From Candidatus Zixiibacteriota bacterium (GTDB lineage: Bacteria; Zixibacteria; MSB-5A5; GN15; FEB-12): a DNA stretch of 52,899 nt. This document shows positions 42,820 to 52,326 of the stretch, one piece after another; position 1 is the first letter of the stretch; each line of letters opens with the position of its first letter. The notes under the pieces are model-generated. The model saw nothing but the letters and a program-made list of their open reading frames with translations. It did no database searches and was not told the origin of the DNA. Position numbers and translations under genes: made by a program. The DNA lies in contig CP070674.1 in the NCBI GenBank assembly GCA_020351995.1, positions 2,473,314 through 2,526,212 on the forward strand. Direction: 5' to 3'.

Positions 42820-44883
42820 GTGATAAAGATCTGTTATCCCTTGGTCCTGATGCTCCTTCTAATGTCGCACCCCGGAACAGGTGCGTCCATATATGAAACC
42901 ATAAGACAGGGTGACCTGGAAGGCACCGGGGCGATTCTGGATTCTATTCCGGAATTGATAAACGTACCTGACACGGGTAACATGACGCCTCTTTGTATTG
43001 CTTCGGCCCAGGGGTCGGTAGATATCGCAGAATTGCTACTCGATAAAGGTGCGGATCTCGCAATTGGTGATGCTGATAATAGTCAACCTATTCACTACGC
43101 GGCGCTGGCAGGGCATACGGCCGTAGTCGAACTTCTGGTTTCACATGGCGCTGACATCGATGCCCGCGATAATAACGGCACTACTCCCTTGATTTTTGCC
43201 ATATCCTACCGTCAACCTAATACGGCCAGATGGCTCGTTGATCATGGGACAAACGTTTCAATCGCCAACAATCGCAACGTGACACCGTTACACTATGCGG
43301 TTGTTCGAGGATTCGGTGAGATCGCCGAACTGATTCTTGAAAAAGGAGCTATAGTTGATGCTGTCGATGAAGATCAGGAAACACCCCTGCACTATGCTGC
43401 GCAGACAGGCAACATTGAAATCGCGGGGAGACTGCTTGAATATGGAGCCAGTGTAACAGCCCGTAACGGTTACGGAAGAACCCCGCTGCTGCTGACGGCA
43501 AGGGAATCCGGAGACGTGGAAATGGCTCGCTTCTTGATCGACCACGGCTCAGATATCGACACCAGGGATAACGAAGGTGATACACCCCTCACTCTTTCCG
43601 CCTGGAGAGGATTCAAGGCCACGGTGAATCTCCTGATTGACAGGGGAGCCAAACTCCCCTCAGTGGAAGAAGAATTGGGTCAGCTGGCCAACTATGCTGC
43701 TGATCGCGGACTGGCGGGCCTTTTTCGAGCTCTTGCTCAGACTGCGGCAAGTATCAACTCTGAATCGGTCACCGGTGGCACGTTACTGCATCAGGCTGCA
43801 CGAGGTGGGTCTGAAGCCATAATCACTATACTTGTTGAGCACGGTTGGGATGTTAATGGACGGGACAGATACGGAAGAACACCGTTGCACTACGCCGCCG
43901 AAAATGGGCGTGAAGCGGCTGTTCGTGCCTTAATATCTCATGGCGCGGAACTCAACTTGAGATCTCTCTCGGGGCGTACGCCGTTCAATGTGGCCGAACA
44001 ATACGAGCGCCATCAGGTAGCCACTATGCTTGAAGAGTCGGGTGCTGATGCTTCACCTGTTGAATTCCCCCGGCTAACCGGACCGTTTCTGGGGCAAAAG
44101 CTCCCCGGATCCAGGCCGCAACAGTTTGCACCAGATATCGTGTCCACCCACCAGTTCGAGCACGGCTGTGTGACGTTCATGCCGAACGGTAAGGAAATCT
44201 ACTGGACTTCGTCTATTCGTCCCGCAGATTCAGGATACACTACGGGTTTCATAATGTCCTCGCGAATTGAAAACGGTCAATGGACTATTCCACAGCTGGC
44301 CAGTTTCTCCCGAATCGGCCTCAACGATGATATCCCGGTCATAACACCTGACGGCAAACGGCTGTTCTTTCTCTCACGCCGTGGCCCCCGGGGAATGTGG
44401 TACGTTGTTCGTGAAGACAACAGCTGGTCAGAGCCAACATATATCGAGGGAGGACCAAACGAACTAAGGCCCTACTGGCAGTTTTCGGTATCCGCCCGCG
44501 GCAACATCTATTTCGCGAGTCGAGGGGATATCTATGTGTCCAGACCCGTTGACAACCACTATACCTCACCACAGATGCTGGATTCCACAATTAATACGCC
44601 TTTCGGTGAAGGACAGGTATGCGTCGCCCCTGACGAAAGTTTCTTGATCTATGGTACTGACGGCTATCCCGACTCTCTCGATGGAGACTGCTTTCGAATT
44701 GTGTTCAGAAATGAGCGCGGCACCTGGGACACGCCCAAAAGAATATTGGCCGATGGAGATCCTCTGACGGGAATATGCCCGGTACTGTCACCGGACGGCA
44801 AATATCTCTTCTTTAATGACATGAGCACAGGTACGACGGACATCTACTGGATTGAAGCATCATTTCTAAAATCGATACATTAG
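42820..44883 (+). CDS. Secreted ankyrin-repeat protein with C-terminal PD40-like propeller
   Basis: This 687-residue protein starts at GTG 42820, eight bases after AAGGA, giving a signal peptide (IKICYPLVLMLLLMSHPGTG). About eleven ankyrin repeats occupy residues 30-430, with repeated forms such as TPLHYAAQTGNIEIAGRLLE and TPLHYAAENGREAAVRALI. The C-terminal part from about 450 has WD40/PD40-like blades (FMPNGKEIYWTSS, VITPDGKRLFFLSRRG, LSPDGKYLFFNDMS). A surface or periplasmic binding protein is likely; the ligand is unknown. It shares the secreted ankyrin design with the gene at 49492. Confidence 0.87.
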   Translation: MIKICYPLVLMLLLMSHPGTGASIYETIRQGDLEGTGAILDSIPELINVPDTGNMTPLCIASAQGSVDIAELLLDKGADLAIGDADNSQPIHYAALAGHTAVVELLVSHGADIDARDNNGTTPLIFAISYRQPNTARWLVDHGTNVSIANNRNVTPLHYAVVRGFGEIAELILEKGAIVDAVDEDQETPLHYAAQTGNIEIAGRLLEYGASVTARNGYGRTPLLLTARESGDVEMARFLIDHGSDIDTRDNEGDTPLTLSAWRGFKATVNLLIDRGAKLPSVEEELGQLANYAADRGLAGLFRALAQTAASINSESVTGGTLLHQAARGGSEAIITILVEHGWDVNGRDRYGRTPLHYAAENGREAAVRALISHGAELNLRSLSGRTPFNVAEQYERHQVATMLEESGADASPVEFPRLTGPFLGQKLPGSRPQQFAPDIVSTHQFEHGCVTFMPNGKEIYWTSSIRPADSGYTTGFIMSSRIENGQWTIPQLASFSRIGLNDDIPVITPDGKRLFFLSRRGPRGMWYVVREDNSWSEPTYIEGGPNELRPYWQFSVSARGNIYFASRGDIYVSRPVDNHYTSPQMLDSTINTPFGEGQVCVAPDESFLIYGTDGYPDSLDGDCFRIVFRNERGTWDTPKRILADGDPLTGICPVLSPDGKYLFFNDMSTGTTDIYWIEASFLKSIH

Positions 44884-45082
44884 CACTGCTCTTGGAGGCT
44901 CCAATTTTGATCTCGACACCGTTATCCGACTTCCTGATGCGAACGCGCGGGACTACAGGAATTGGTGGAAATGAGACCAGGACATCCGGTTCCAGCTCAC
45001 TAACCCATGTACCTTACGGAACTCCCGGCACTCTCGTTAGTATGGAAACGTCTGAACAAATAACCGAAAGGACGGAATCATC

Positions 45083-46081
45083 ATGAAATTTCTAGTGACA
45101 GCGCTGCTTATCTCACTTCTGGTTTCAATGGGAGAGTTTAATGCCAATGCCGGTCGACAGGAGCCGGCCTTAAAGCTTTCATTTGACAATTCCGCTGCCA
45201 GATATGTATTGGAAAACCCGACCCGTGCTCTTGCCGCTCAGAGGGATACGATTTGGAACAGCTTTGAGGGTTACAGGATCACTCTCGTCTGGCATGAAGC
45301 GTCGTCTTTTCCCGTAACGTGGGAAATCTGGGATAGAGGGCTAAAAAGATTCCTCGAAGATACATCCCTCATAAGAAAAACACTCGAATTGGCTGACAGC
45401 CTGAAAATCAAGGCGCAAAGAGAACGGGATCTGATAGCTCAACACATTTCCTCTTATCTGAACACAAAAGCGGCAATTGACGCTTCTGTTTACTTCGTGG
45501 CATTCACGACGCCTTATGCTTTTTGTGTTGAGCAGAACAAGATTGGTATTGACATCACCGCCGAAGAGTGGAGCTTTGACACGGATTGTATTCTGAATAC
45601 GGTCATCCATGAAATCTATCACGTTGGTTTTCGAATGAACTCGCCGGATTACCACTACATAAAGAACGACCCGGTAGATGAAGAAACGTTCATCCGTTTC
45701 TGCTATGCGTATCTGCAAAGCGAAGGTATGGCCACATATGTAAGCTACAAGGCTCTCGGTCTTTTCCCTTCGGACTATAAGCATACTGATTTCGATTTGC
45801 TTGAAGATGATTCACAAGTCAAGAAGGCGTTTAGTTACATAGGAATGCTCTTGGATGATGCTAAGACACTGGCAATTGACTCGCTCTTGAAAGAGGCATG
45901 GAATGTTGGCGTATCAGAGCGGGCTTTCTACTTAGCCGGTGCCCATATGGCCAGGGTGCTTGAAGAAAAACACGGCTCCGAATTCCTCGCCGGACTTGTC
46001 TCCAAAGGAAGCCTGGAATTCGCCAGGGAATACAACGCGATTGCCACGAACGATTACGCTATAGCTCTTATGCCGTTTTGA
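45083..46081 (+). CDS. Secreted putative zinc-dependent peptidase (HEIYH motif, DUF5700/DUF2268-like)
   Basis: The 332-residue protein has a signal peptide (KFLVTALLISLLVSMGEFNA) and a gluzincin-like motif HEIYH at 176-180 (NTVIHEIYHVGF). Glu214 in SEGMATYVSY, about 34-38 residues later, is a candidate third zinc ligand. The rest is mainly helical, without further domains I recognise. GAAAGGACGGAATCATC precedes the ATG. The peptidase role is inferred from the motif and overall resemblance to DUF5700-type proteins; activity and substrate are unknown. Confidence 0.75.
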   Translation: MKFLVTALLISLLVSMGEFNANAGRQEPALKLSFDNSAARYVLENPTRALAAQRDTIWNSFEGYRITLVWHEASSFPVTWEIWDRGLKRFLEDTSLIRKTLELADSLKIKAQRERDLIAQHISSYLNTKAAIDASVYFVAFTTPYAFCVEQNKIGIDITAEEWSFDTDCILNTVIHEIYHVGFRMNSPDYHYIKNDPVDEETFIRFCYAYLQSEGMATYVSYKALGLFPSDYKHTDFDLLEDDSQVKKAFSYIGMLLDDAKTLAIDSLLKEAWNVGVSERAFYLAGAHMARVLEEKHGSEFLAGLVSKGSLEFAREYNAIATNDYAIALMPF

Positions 46082-46105
46082 TCTCTGAACCGGCCCACAG
46101 AGAAC

Positions 46106-46168
46106 AATCCGGCGACCAACAGGTTGCCGGATTCAAATGCCCGCACATCGCCAGGGCACCTGCCCTGG
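46106..46168 (+). terminator. Two tandem hairpins behind the HEIYH protein gene
   Basis: The first stem pairs AATCCGGCGACC (46106-46117) with GGTTGCCGGATT (46122-46133) around AACA, with one G-U pair. The second pairs CCAGGGCA (46151-46158) with TGCCCTGG (46161-46168). Neither is followed by a clear T-run, so termination is likely but not certain. Confidence 0.45.
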
Positions 46169-46265
46169 ATTCAACTATTGCGACAGCCCTCCCACAAACT
46201 GAACAATCAGAAAGTCGTTTCGTTAAAGACTTATAGGTGCTGTTGAATATATCGAAGGAGATGCC

Positions 46266-46889
46266 GTGTTCCGAATAGGCATACTTGCCGTATTGATAAG
46301 TTCCCTCGGCTCAGTGGGTTGTTCCAATTCAATATCACCGGGACCGGAGACTTATCGAATCGAAGATTCCTTTGAAAACGGTATATCATCGTGGACTGCG
46401 CACAGTCTGGATGATAAGGTGGACACACTGCCGATTGACTGGCATTTTGTCCCCAGCGATGAAATGGCATCACAGGGTTCTCGTTCGGCCAAATTGTACA
46501 TGGAAAATTTGACTGACGCCGCCAAGATTTGGCTCGAGCAGGCTCTGGAAGTAACTCCGAATAAGACCTACTCCGTTGTCATTAGTTTTGATCTCGCTTC
46601 AGCCGATTATGGAGAAGTCAACCTCTTTGAACTCCTGGCCAATGTCCTGCCGCGAAAACCGCTGACGCGAGATGACGTCGTGTCAGGTGTACGGAATGGT
46701 GATTTTCCTGAAGGTACCTATAATGGCGGGGTTGAAGGCTATGTGTGGCTTCCCAAAAGTCTCACTAGGGAGATCACCACAAACCGTGATGGGCAACTCT
46801 ACTTCATCTTGGGTATATGGGGCACATGGGAAGGGGCAAGGACCTACTATTTTGATAACCTCAGGATAACTGTAACCGAACACCCCTGA
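46266..46889 (+). CDS. Lipoprotein, function unknown
   Basis: This 207-residue protein starts at GTG 46266 after AAGGAGATGCC. The signal peptide ends in a lipobox, LGSVGC, so Cys19 is the likely lipid anchor. The mature part resembles a carbohydrate-binding-like jelly roll: YRIEDSFENGISSWTAHS, GSRSAKLYMENLTDAAKIW, TYSVVISFDLAS, and a terminal ARTYYFDNLRITV. That is the pattern of secreted beta-sandwich modules which bind sugars or polymers. No catalytic motif is visible. Confidence 0.75.
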   Translation: MFRIGILAVLISSLGSVGCSNSISPGPETYRIEDSFENGISSWTAHSLDDKVDTLPIDWHFVPSDEMASQGSRSAKLYMENLTDAAKIWLEQALEVTPNKTYSVVISFDLASADYGEVNLFELLANVLPRKPLTRDDVVSGVRNGDFPEGTYNGGVEGYVWLPKSLTREITTNRDGQLYFILGIWGTWEGARTYYFDNLRITVTEHP

Positions 46890-47102
46890 TGGCGAAACTT
46901 CCTTAAGAAAAACCCGGTAACCTACTGTTTGCGGTGGGATCTCTACATGCAGTCAATCCCCTCCGCGATTTAAGATGTGCCGCGGGCGTCGACTATACGG
47001 AATCATTCAGTCCGCTCACTTCTAAGCCCCGGCGGATTCCTGAACAGCGGCAACATTCTTGACGCTTTTTCGTACTAGTTATTAATACACCAAGGAGGCT
47101 CT

Positions 47103-47912
47103 ATGAGGGATGAAGAAGGAAAACCGTTGCTCAGTGCATTATTGTTGCTGGGCTCTTTCACTTTTGGCTACAATCTCCACACTTTCCTGCACGAACTGGG
47201 TCATGCTATAAGCATCTGGGTGCAGGGCGGCACGGTGCATGGATTCATCCTCCATCCATTTCTGGCCTCTTACGCACCAAGTACTTATGTGCCCGACCAT
47301 GTCCTTCTCTATTTGGGGGGCGCACTGATCGGGGGAACGGGCACGGTGCTCTTCGCGTTTCTGGCCTGGCGCTATCGCTCCCCTTACCTGATGCCTCTCG
47401 TGATGGCCTGTGCCGCCGGCCTGCTCACTACCTCCCGGTGGATGTTTGTTGCCCCCTTCACCGACGTCTTTACTGATTATCACTCCCTGATTACACTCGG
47501 TGCGCCACCGGTGGTCATCTTCCTGTGGGGCCTGTTGTTCCTGGTCGTCGGTCTAACGGTGTTTATCCTGTATCTCCCCCTTGTCGGGATATCGCATCGG
47601 TCGAGTCTGGTAAAGCATCTCATAGTCATCGAACTCGGAATTCTGCCCTATCAGGTTGGGGCACGCTTGTATTGCATCCTTACCGCCGATGCTGACCTCC
47701 AAGGGGCTGTGTCTAGGGTCATGTATCAGGCCGTAGCCCTCGCCATTCTGGCTTGTCTGTCGAAGTGGCTGTCGGGTCGAATTCCTTTCCTGCGCAGCGT
47801 TGAGATGGCACCGATTCGAAAAACTCACGCTGTAGTCGTGTGGGCCGTGGCTGCCGCTTTTATAATAGGCATGTTGCTCGTATCAATCCCACGCGACATG
47901 GTCGTCACATAA
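47103..47912 (+). CDS. M50-like membrane metalloprotease homologue
   Basis: The 269-residue polytopic protein has about six hydrophobic segments. HELGH at 30-34 (FLHELGHAISIWVQGG) lies inside the first transmembrane region, as in site-2 proteases and related M50 proteins. No second LDG/NPDG-type zinc motif is obvious; the only candidate Asp region is in FVAPFTDVFTDYHSL. AGGAGGCTCT precedes the ATG. It could be an intramembrane peptidase or an inactive relative. Its neighbours (a lipoprotein and an MFS transporter) do not fix a role. Confidence 0.7.
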   Translation: MRDEEGKPLLSALLLLGSFTFGYNLHTFLHELGHAISIWVQGGTVHGFILHPFLASYAPSTYVPDHVLLYLGGALIGGTGTVLFAFLAWRYRSPYLMPLVMACAAGLLTTSRWMFVAPFTDVFTDYHSLITLGAPPVVIFLWGLLFLVVGLTVFILYLPLVGISHRSSLVKHLIVIELGILPYQVGARLYCILTADADLQGAVSRVMYQAVALAILACLSKWLSGRIPFLRSVEMAPIRKTHAVVVWAVAAAFIIGMLLVSIPRDMVVT

Positions 47913-48065
47913 GACCAGAAAATCGCACCACGCTCCTTGCCAACAAACGATGCTTTTCCTAGATTACGGTGTCGATGACCGAAAGTCTCTGGTTAAACGT
48001 AACTGGACAGGCAACACAGGCAGATTCCTCACATTGGATGAAACGTCTATCATCGCGGCCGGACA

Positions 48066-49328
48066 ATGGCTAAGAGTCATGTAAGAAAGCTATTCATTAT
48101 CTTCGGCGCCCTTTACTTCGTGCAAGGCATGGGCGAACCCACCGCCGGTCTCCTATCCCAGCCTATTCGGTCCATGCTTAAGGGTTGGGACTATGATACC
48201 GCCGGCATCGCCACCTTCATGTTCCTTCTCGGGTTTCCTTGGTACATTAAACCGGTCTTTGGTCTTATAACCGATTTCATCCCGATTCGCGGGTTTCGTC
48301 GCAAGAGCTACCTGATCCTGTCAAGTTCGCTGATGATAGCTGGCTATTTGGCAGCCACATTCCTGCCGCTTTCCCCGGCTTTCGGAACGGTAATCCTTAT
48401 CATGCTGCTCTTTCCCTGTTTCGGTGTCGCCTTCAAAGATGTAACTACCGACGCTGCCATGATCGAGGCCGGTCAACCTCTGGGTCTTACCGGAAGGATT
48501 CAGTCGGCGCAATGGGGTTCAATCTATGCGGCGGGCATGTTATGTGGCGTGATTGGCGGCTGGATCAGCCAGCATGGACTTCAGAGGTTGGGCTTCTTGA
48601 TTGCTGCGCTTCTGGGCATAGTGGCGCTGTATATCGCTATCTTTCATATCAAGGAAACGCCTCGGCCCGAGTTGCAACGGGGACAGCTGAAACGGGCTGT
48701 CAAGGTTCTGGGCAAAGCGGCTCGGACCCGCATCGTCATTTTGGTTGCTGTTTTCTACCTGCTCGTAAACTTCAATCCCTTCTCGTGGGATGTCCTCTAT
48801 GTTCACATGACCACGGAACTCGGTTTTTCCGAACAGTTCCTGGGCTTTACGTACACGTTGAACAGCGCAGCGGCGATAATTTCCTGTATTCTATATGGAA
48901 TGTTCGCCAAACGCGTGCCGCTGCGTTTGCTGCTTCACGGCTCGGTCCTGTTCATGGTTCTTTCCAAACTCATTTACATCGGCCTTGGCTCAGAAACCTC
49001 CGCCATAATCATAAGCCTCGCTTGGGGACTGATCTACATGGTCACCAATCTGACTCAATTGGAACTGGCCGGAAGATATTGTCCGCCGGAAGCAGCCGGA
49101 ACCGTGTTTGCCCTGCTCATGTCTCTGAGCAACCTGAGCGTTGGCTTATCGAGCATTCTGGGCGGGTCGTTCTATGAAGCATGGAAGCCGGTATGGGGGA
49201 CAGATACAACCTTCACCGTGCTGGTCTTGATAGCGGCCGGATTCACGGCCCTATGCTGGCTACTGGTTCTCTTTTTCCCGAAATCCCACTCGGAAACCGA
49301 CCAACCTGTTAACTCGATTGCTGATTAA
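48066..49328 (+). CDS. MFS transporter (folate-biopterin/AmpG-like)
   Basis: The 420-residue membrane protein has 12 predicted helices. Motifs include YFVQGMGEPTAGLLSQP in helix 1 and the loop LGFPWYIKPVFGLITDFIP. VAFKDVTTDAAMIEAGQ follows, similar to the DxxxDA segment of folate/biopterin and AmpG-type carriers. The ribosome site before the ATG is weak (GGCCGGACA). The substrate is unknown; pterin, muropeptide or other small molecules are all consistent with the subfamily. Confidence 0.8.
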   Translation: MAKSHVRKLFIIFGALYFVQGMGEPTAGLLSQPIRSMLKGWDYDTAGIATFMFLLGFPWYIKPVFGLITDFIPIRGFRRKSYLILSSSLMIAGYLAATFLPLSPAFGTVILIMLLFPCFGVAFKDVTTDAAMIEAGQPLGLTGRIQSAQWGSIYAAGMLCGVIGGWISQHGLQRLGFLIAALLGIVALYIAIFHIKETPRPELQRGQLKRAVKVLGKAARTRIVILVAVFYLLVNFNPFSWDVLYVHMTTELGFSEQFLGFTYTLNSAAAIISCILYGMFAKRVPLRLLLHGSVLFMVLSKLIYIGLGSETSAIIISLAWGLIYMVTNLTQLELAGRYCPPEAAGTVFALLMSLSNLSVGLSSILGGSFYEAWKPVWGTDTTFTVLVLIAAGFTALCWLLVLFFPKSHSETDQPVNSIAD

Positions 49329-49491
49329 CGGTCTTTCCTGCGGATAAAAAGTCTTCGTAACTCGGGTTCCCACTACGGACAATGCCGGGCCTCTCTTAGA
49401 AACGGCAGTCGCCGCGCAACCTTTTACTAAAATCTTCGTAGACCATAGATTAACGGGAACATAATCAATTACAGAACCGGGAGTGTGTAGC

Positions 49492-51606
49492 ATGCTTAGG
49501 ATTCTTTATTCGATAGGAACCCTGTTGCTCTTGCTTTCTTTGACTTTATCAGCCGCACCAATACATGACGCCGCTCAAAATGGCGATCTTGAGGCCCTTC
49601 TGGCAATACTGGCTGATGACCGAGAGTCCGTCAACAGCGCGGACACAGCTGGCAGTTATCCCCTCCATTTGGCCGCCCTCCACGGACATTTCGAGGCCGT
49701 GCGTTCGTTAATCGAAAACGGAGCAGCCGTCAGCGTGGGGGACCGCGACAACACAACACCCCTCATCTGCGCCGCCATGCGAGGCAATATGGATATTGTT
49801 AGCTTCCTGTTGGATCATGGGGCATCCATTTCCGAACGAGACAATTATGGTAACACACCGTACCTGGCCTCCGCGGGAGGCGGCAACACAGATCTTGTAG
49901 CATACTTTCTCGATCAGGGCGTCGATGTTAATCAACAGGACCGGCAAGGTCGCTCAGCTTTGCACCAGGCTGCTTTTAGGGGGCGCACAACCGTGATAGA
50001 ACAGCTGGTGAACCGGGGAGCTAACCCGTACATAAAAGATAATGACAGTATGAGTATCCTCTGCGGGGCTGCCTATTCTGGTCAGGCCAACGCCGCCACG
50101 CTGCTCATCGAGCTCGGTGCGGACGTCAACGAAGCCCCAAACCGCCACGGCCATACACCGCTCTTTGCCGCTATCTGGAATAACCGGGTCGATGTGGTCA
50201 GACTGCTTATCGAAAAAGGCGTCGATCTCCGGTATCAAACTCCCCAGGAGGGTACCGCTATGCATCTGGCGGCGGGACGAGGTCATCAGGATGTCTGCCA
50301 AGTGCTCCTTGACGCCGGGATTGAGGTTGATATACCCGACAGCCATGGTGGTACCCCGCTGTTATATGCTATGTGGGGTCAGCCCGAAATGGTTAACTGG
50401 CTGCTTGACCGGGGAGCTCAAGTCAACGCTCTGACCGATAGCTCCAGTGCGCCAATTGTGAATGCCATCTATTCCGGAAACGCCGACATCGTTCGTGCGC
50501 TCATTAGCCGGGGCGCCGACGTGAACGGTAGCGGACGGCAAGACCAGTTACCGCTGCAGATTGCCGCCGTGCGAGGGAACGAGGAGCTTTGCGCTATACT
50601 TCTCGAGGCTGGTGCCGACGTTGAGGTTGTCGACAACTATTACGCGCGAACGCCCCTCCACTGGGCAGCAATCAGGGGGCAGTCAAGTCTCATGCGGGTT
50701 CTGCTCGACCACGGAGCCAATGTAAACGCCCAGGATAATACCGGAAAACCGCCGCTGTACTATGCGTGTCGTCATGCTCATCAACCGGCGACCGAACTCC
50801 TTTTGTCAAGAGGTGCCGTTCAAGCTGCCGCGGAAGACATTCACCCGGGCAAACCGGTAAGAGATTGCGCGCTTGAGGCAGGAGAAGCCGGTATCTGGTA
50901 CCTTGGTCATTCCGGCTGGGGGATCAAAACTAAAAGCCACTTCCTGATTTTTGACTACTTCGAGGAAGAGGCAAAGCCCGATGTACCTTGTCTGGCCAAC
51001 GGCTATATCGATCCTTCAGAAATCAAAGATCTCAACGTCATTGTGTTCTCCAGCCACGAACACGGTGACCATTATGACACTGCCATATTCAACTGGTGCC
51101 AGGTTATCCCGCAGGTCACTTACGTTCTCGGGCACCAGCCGGAAGATCGAGATGGCTATGTCTACATTGCTCCTCGTACCGATCAAATGGTCGGCGACCT
51201 CCGTGTTCGAACAATAACCTCGACCGACGCCGGGGTGGGTTATCTTGTGAATGTTGATGGCCTGGTCATTCTCCATGCCGGTGACCATGCCAACGGGGTG
51301 CCCGGCTTGAATGCCGCCTACACTGATGAAATTGACTATCTGGCTGGTCTCGGGACGACCATTGATATTGCCTTCCTGCCTATAACCGGTTGCAGTTTAG
51401 GGACACCGGAGTCGGTAAAAGAAGGCGTTTACTACGCACTGCCTAAGATTGAACCCAGAGTCTTCTTTCCTCAGCACTCCGGGACCGCCTCATTTCGCTA
51501 CCGGGAGTTCGCGGATGACGCCGGAGAAACTGGCTACACCGTTAAAATCCCGTGCGCTGACAACCGTGGGGACTGTTTTCTATATAAGGATGGTACCATA
51601 ATGTAA
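49492..51606 (+). CDS. Secreted ankyrin-repeat protein fused to a metallo-beta-lactamase-fold domain
   Basis: The 704-residue protein begins with a signal peptide (LRILYSIGTLLLLLSLTLSA). Twelve or so ankyrin repeats follow to about residue 445 (for example SALHQAAFRGRTTVIEQLV and TPLHWAAIRGQSSLMRVLL). A UlaG-like metallo-beta-lactamase domain starts near 465 (GIWYLGHSGWGIKT). It has the metal motif HEHGDH at 522-527, a further HAGDHANG segment, and a C-terminal PQHSG. ATG 49492 is placed eight bases from GGGAG; a GTG nine bases earlier overlaps that site. Metal hydrolase activity in the periplasm is likely, substrate unknown. The fusion is rare to my knowledge. Confidence 0.88.
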   Translation: MLRILYSIGTLLLLLSLTLSAAPIHDAAQNGDLEALLAILADDRESVNSADTAGSYPLHLAALHGHFEAVRSLIENGAAVSVGDRDNTTPLICAAMRGNMDIVSFLLDHGASISERDNYGNTPYLASAGGGNTDLVAYFLDQGVDVNQQDRQGRSALHQAAFRGRTTVIEQLVNRGANPYIKDNDSMSILCGAAYSGQANAATLLIELGADVNEAPNRHGHTPLFAAIWNNRVDVVRLLIEKGVDLRYQTPQEGTAMHLAAGRGHQDVCQVLLDAGIEVDIPDSHGGTPLLYAMWGQPEMVNWLLDRGAQVNALTDSSSAPIVNAIYSGNADIVRALISRGADVNGSGRQDQLPLQIAAVRGNEELCAILLEAGADVEVVDNYYARTPLHWAAIRGQSSLMRVLLDHGANVNAQDNTGKPPLYYACRHAHQPATELLLSRGAVQAAAEDIHPGKPVRDCALEAGEAGIWYLGHSGWGIKTKSHFLIFDYFEEEAKPDVPCLANGYIDPSEIKDLNVIVFSSHEHGDHYDTAIFNWCQVIPQVTYVLGHQPEDRDGYVYIAPRTDQMVGDLRVRTITSTDAGVGYLVNVDGLVILHAGDHANGVPGLNAAYTDEIDYLAGLGTTIDIAFLPITGCSLGTPESVKEGVYYALPKIEPRVFFPQHSGTASFRYREFADDAGETGYTVKIPCADNRGDCFLYKDGTIM

Positions 51607-51687
51607 CCATGGAAATTGATTGGCAATCCGCTAACCCGGTACCGCTTTCCCGGCCCTTTCGTAGACCAATATGCGATGCCGACCCGG

Positions 51688-52326
51688 CTATATCTCCAGA
51701 ACTTCCCCGACCCCTCCACTCACATATTTGTCAGGATAAAGAGAACTGATCTTGGATATATGCTGCGTACAATGCGTGGGACAGATCAGCGACAGGTCTC
51801 TGAGGATGTCAAACTCATCGAATCCATGAAGGCCGCCTATTAACGCGTATGGAGTCCCTTGCGATCTCACCGCGCCTAGAATATTCGCTACCCCGGGATG
51901 TGAACAGCCGACCACCACCACCAGGCCTTTTTCGGTACGAACTGCCAGCGACTGCTCAATATTGCCCAGAAGCCCGGTAGTATAGAAGTGCTGGTTGAGC
52001 CACATTGATTCTTCGACATAGACCACTTCGCGTGCTGGCCTGATTCCCCTCAACGCTGGAGGCGCGTAGACCTTGACGTTTCCATTCGCATTCAAAAACG
52101 TGGATAAACCGCCGGAGTGATCGAAATGCGAGTGGGAAATGAACACCTCGTGAATTGAAATCGGGTCAATTCCGATTGCCTTCATGTTTTCCATGAGCAG
52201 CTGACCGCTGGTTCCAGTGTCAAAAAGAAGATTTATTCCGGAACACTCGATCAGGCAGGAAAACCCCCAATCTGCTCTTAGCCCATCAATCCGGGAGTCA
52301 TTGTCGTAGATAATAGTCACTCGCAT
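51688..52326 (-). CDS. Metallo-beta-lactamase-fold hydrolase
   Basis: This 212-residue MBL protein has SHSHFDHSGG (His65, His67, Asp69, His70), a VVVGCSHPGVANIL segment and a final GGLHGF/CTQHI region that complete the metal site. The N-terminal RVTIIYDND and FDTGTSGQLLMENM pattern matches the branch related to dihydropterin ribofuranosylaminobenzene phosphate synthase and similar hydrolases. It directly follows the methyltransferase (start and stop adjacent), so the two are in one operon. The substrate is unknown. Confidence 0.85.
   Translation of the reverse strand: MRVTIIYDNDSRIDGLRADWGFSCLIECSGINLLFDTGTSGQLLMENMKAIGIDPISIHEVFISHSHFDHSGGLSTFLNANGNVKVYAPPALRGIRPAREVVYVEESMWLNQHFYTTGLLGNIEQSLAVRTEKGLVVVVGCSHPGVANILGAVRSQGTPYALIGGLHGFDEFDILRDLSLICPTHCTQHISKISSLYPDKYVSGGVGEVLEI

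Noticed and set aside
44892-45086. 64-codon frame between the ankyrin-PD40 gene and the HEIYH gene
   Set aside because: TTG start, low-complexity Ser/Thr/Gly composition and overlap with the ribosome site of the next gene; no recognisable protein.
43000-50800. Regularly spaced short DNA similarities that could suggest a repeat array or CRISPR
   Set aside because: They arise from ankyrin-repeat codons with a period of about 99 bases inside coding sequence; there are no identical direct repeats with unique spacers.
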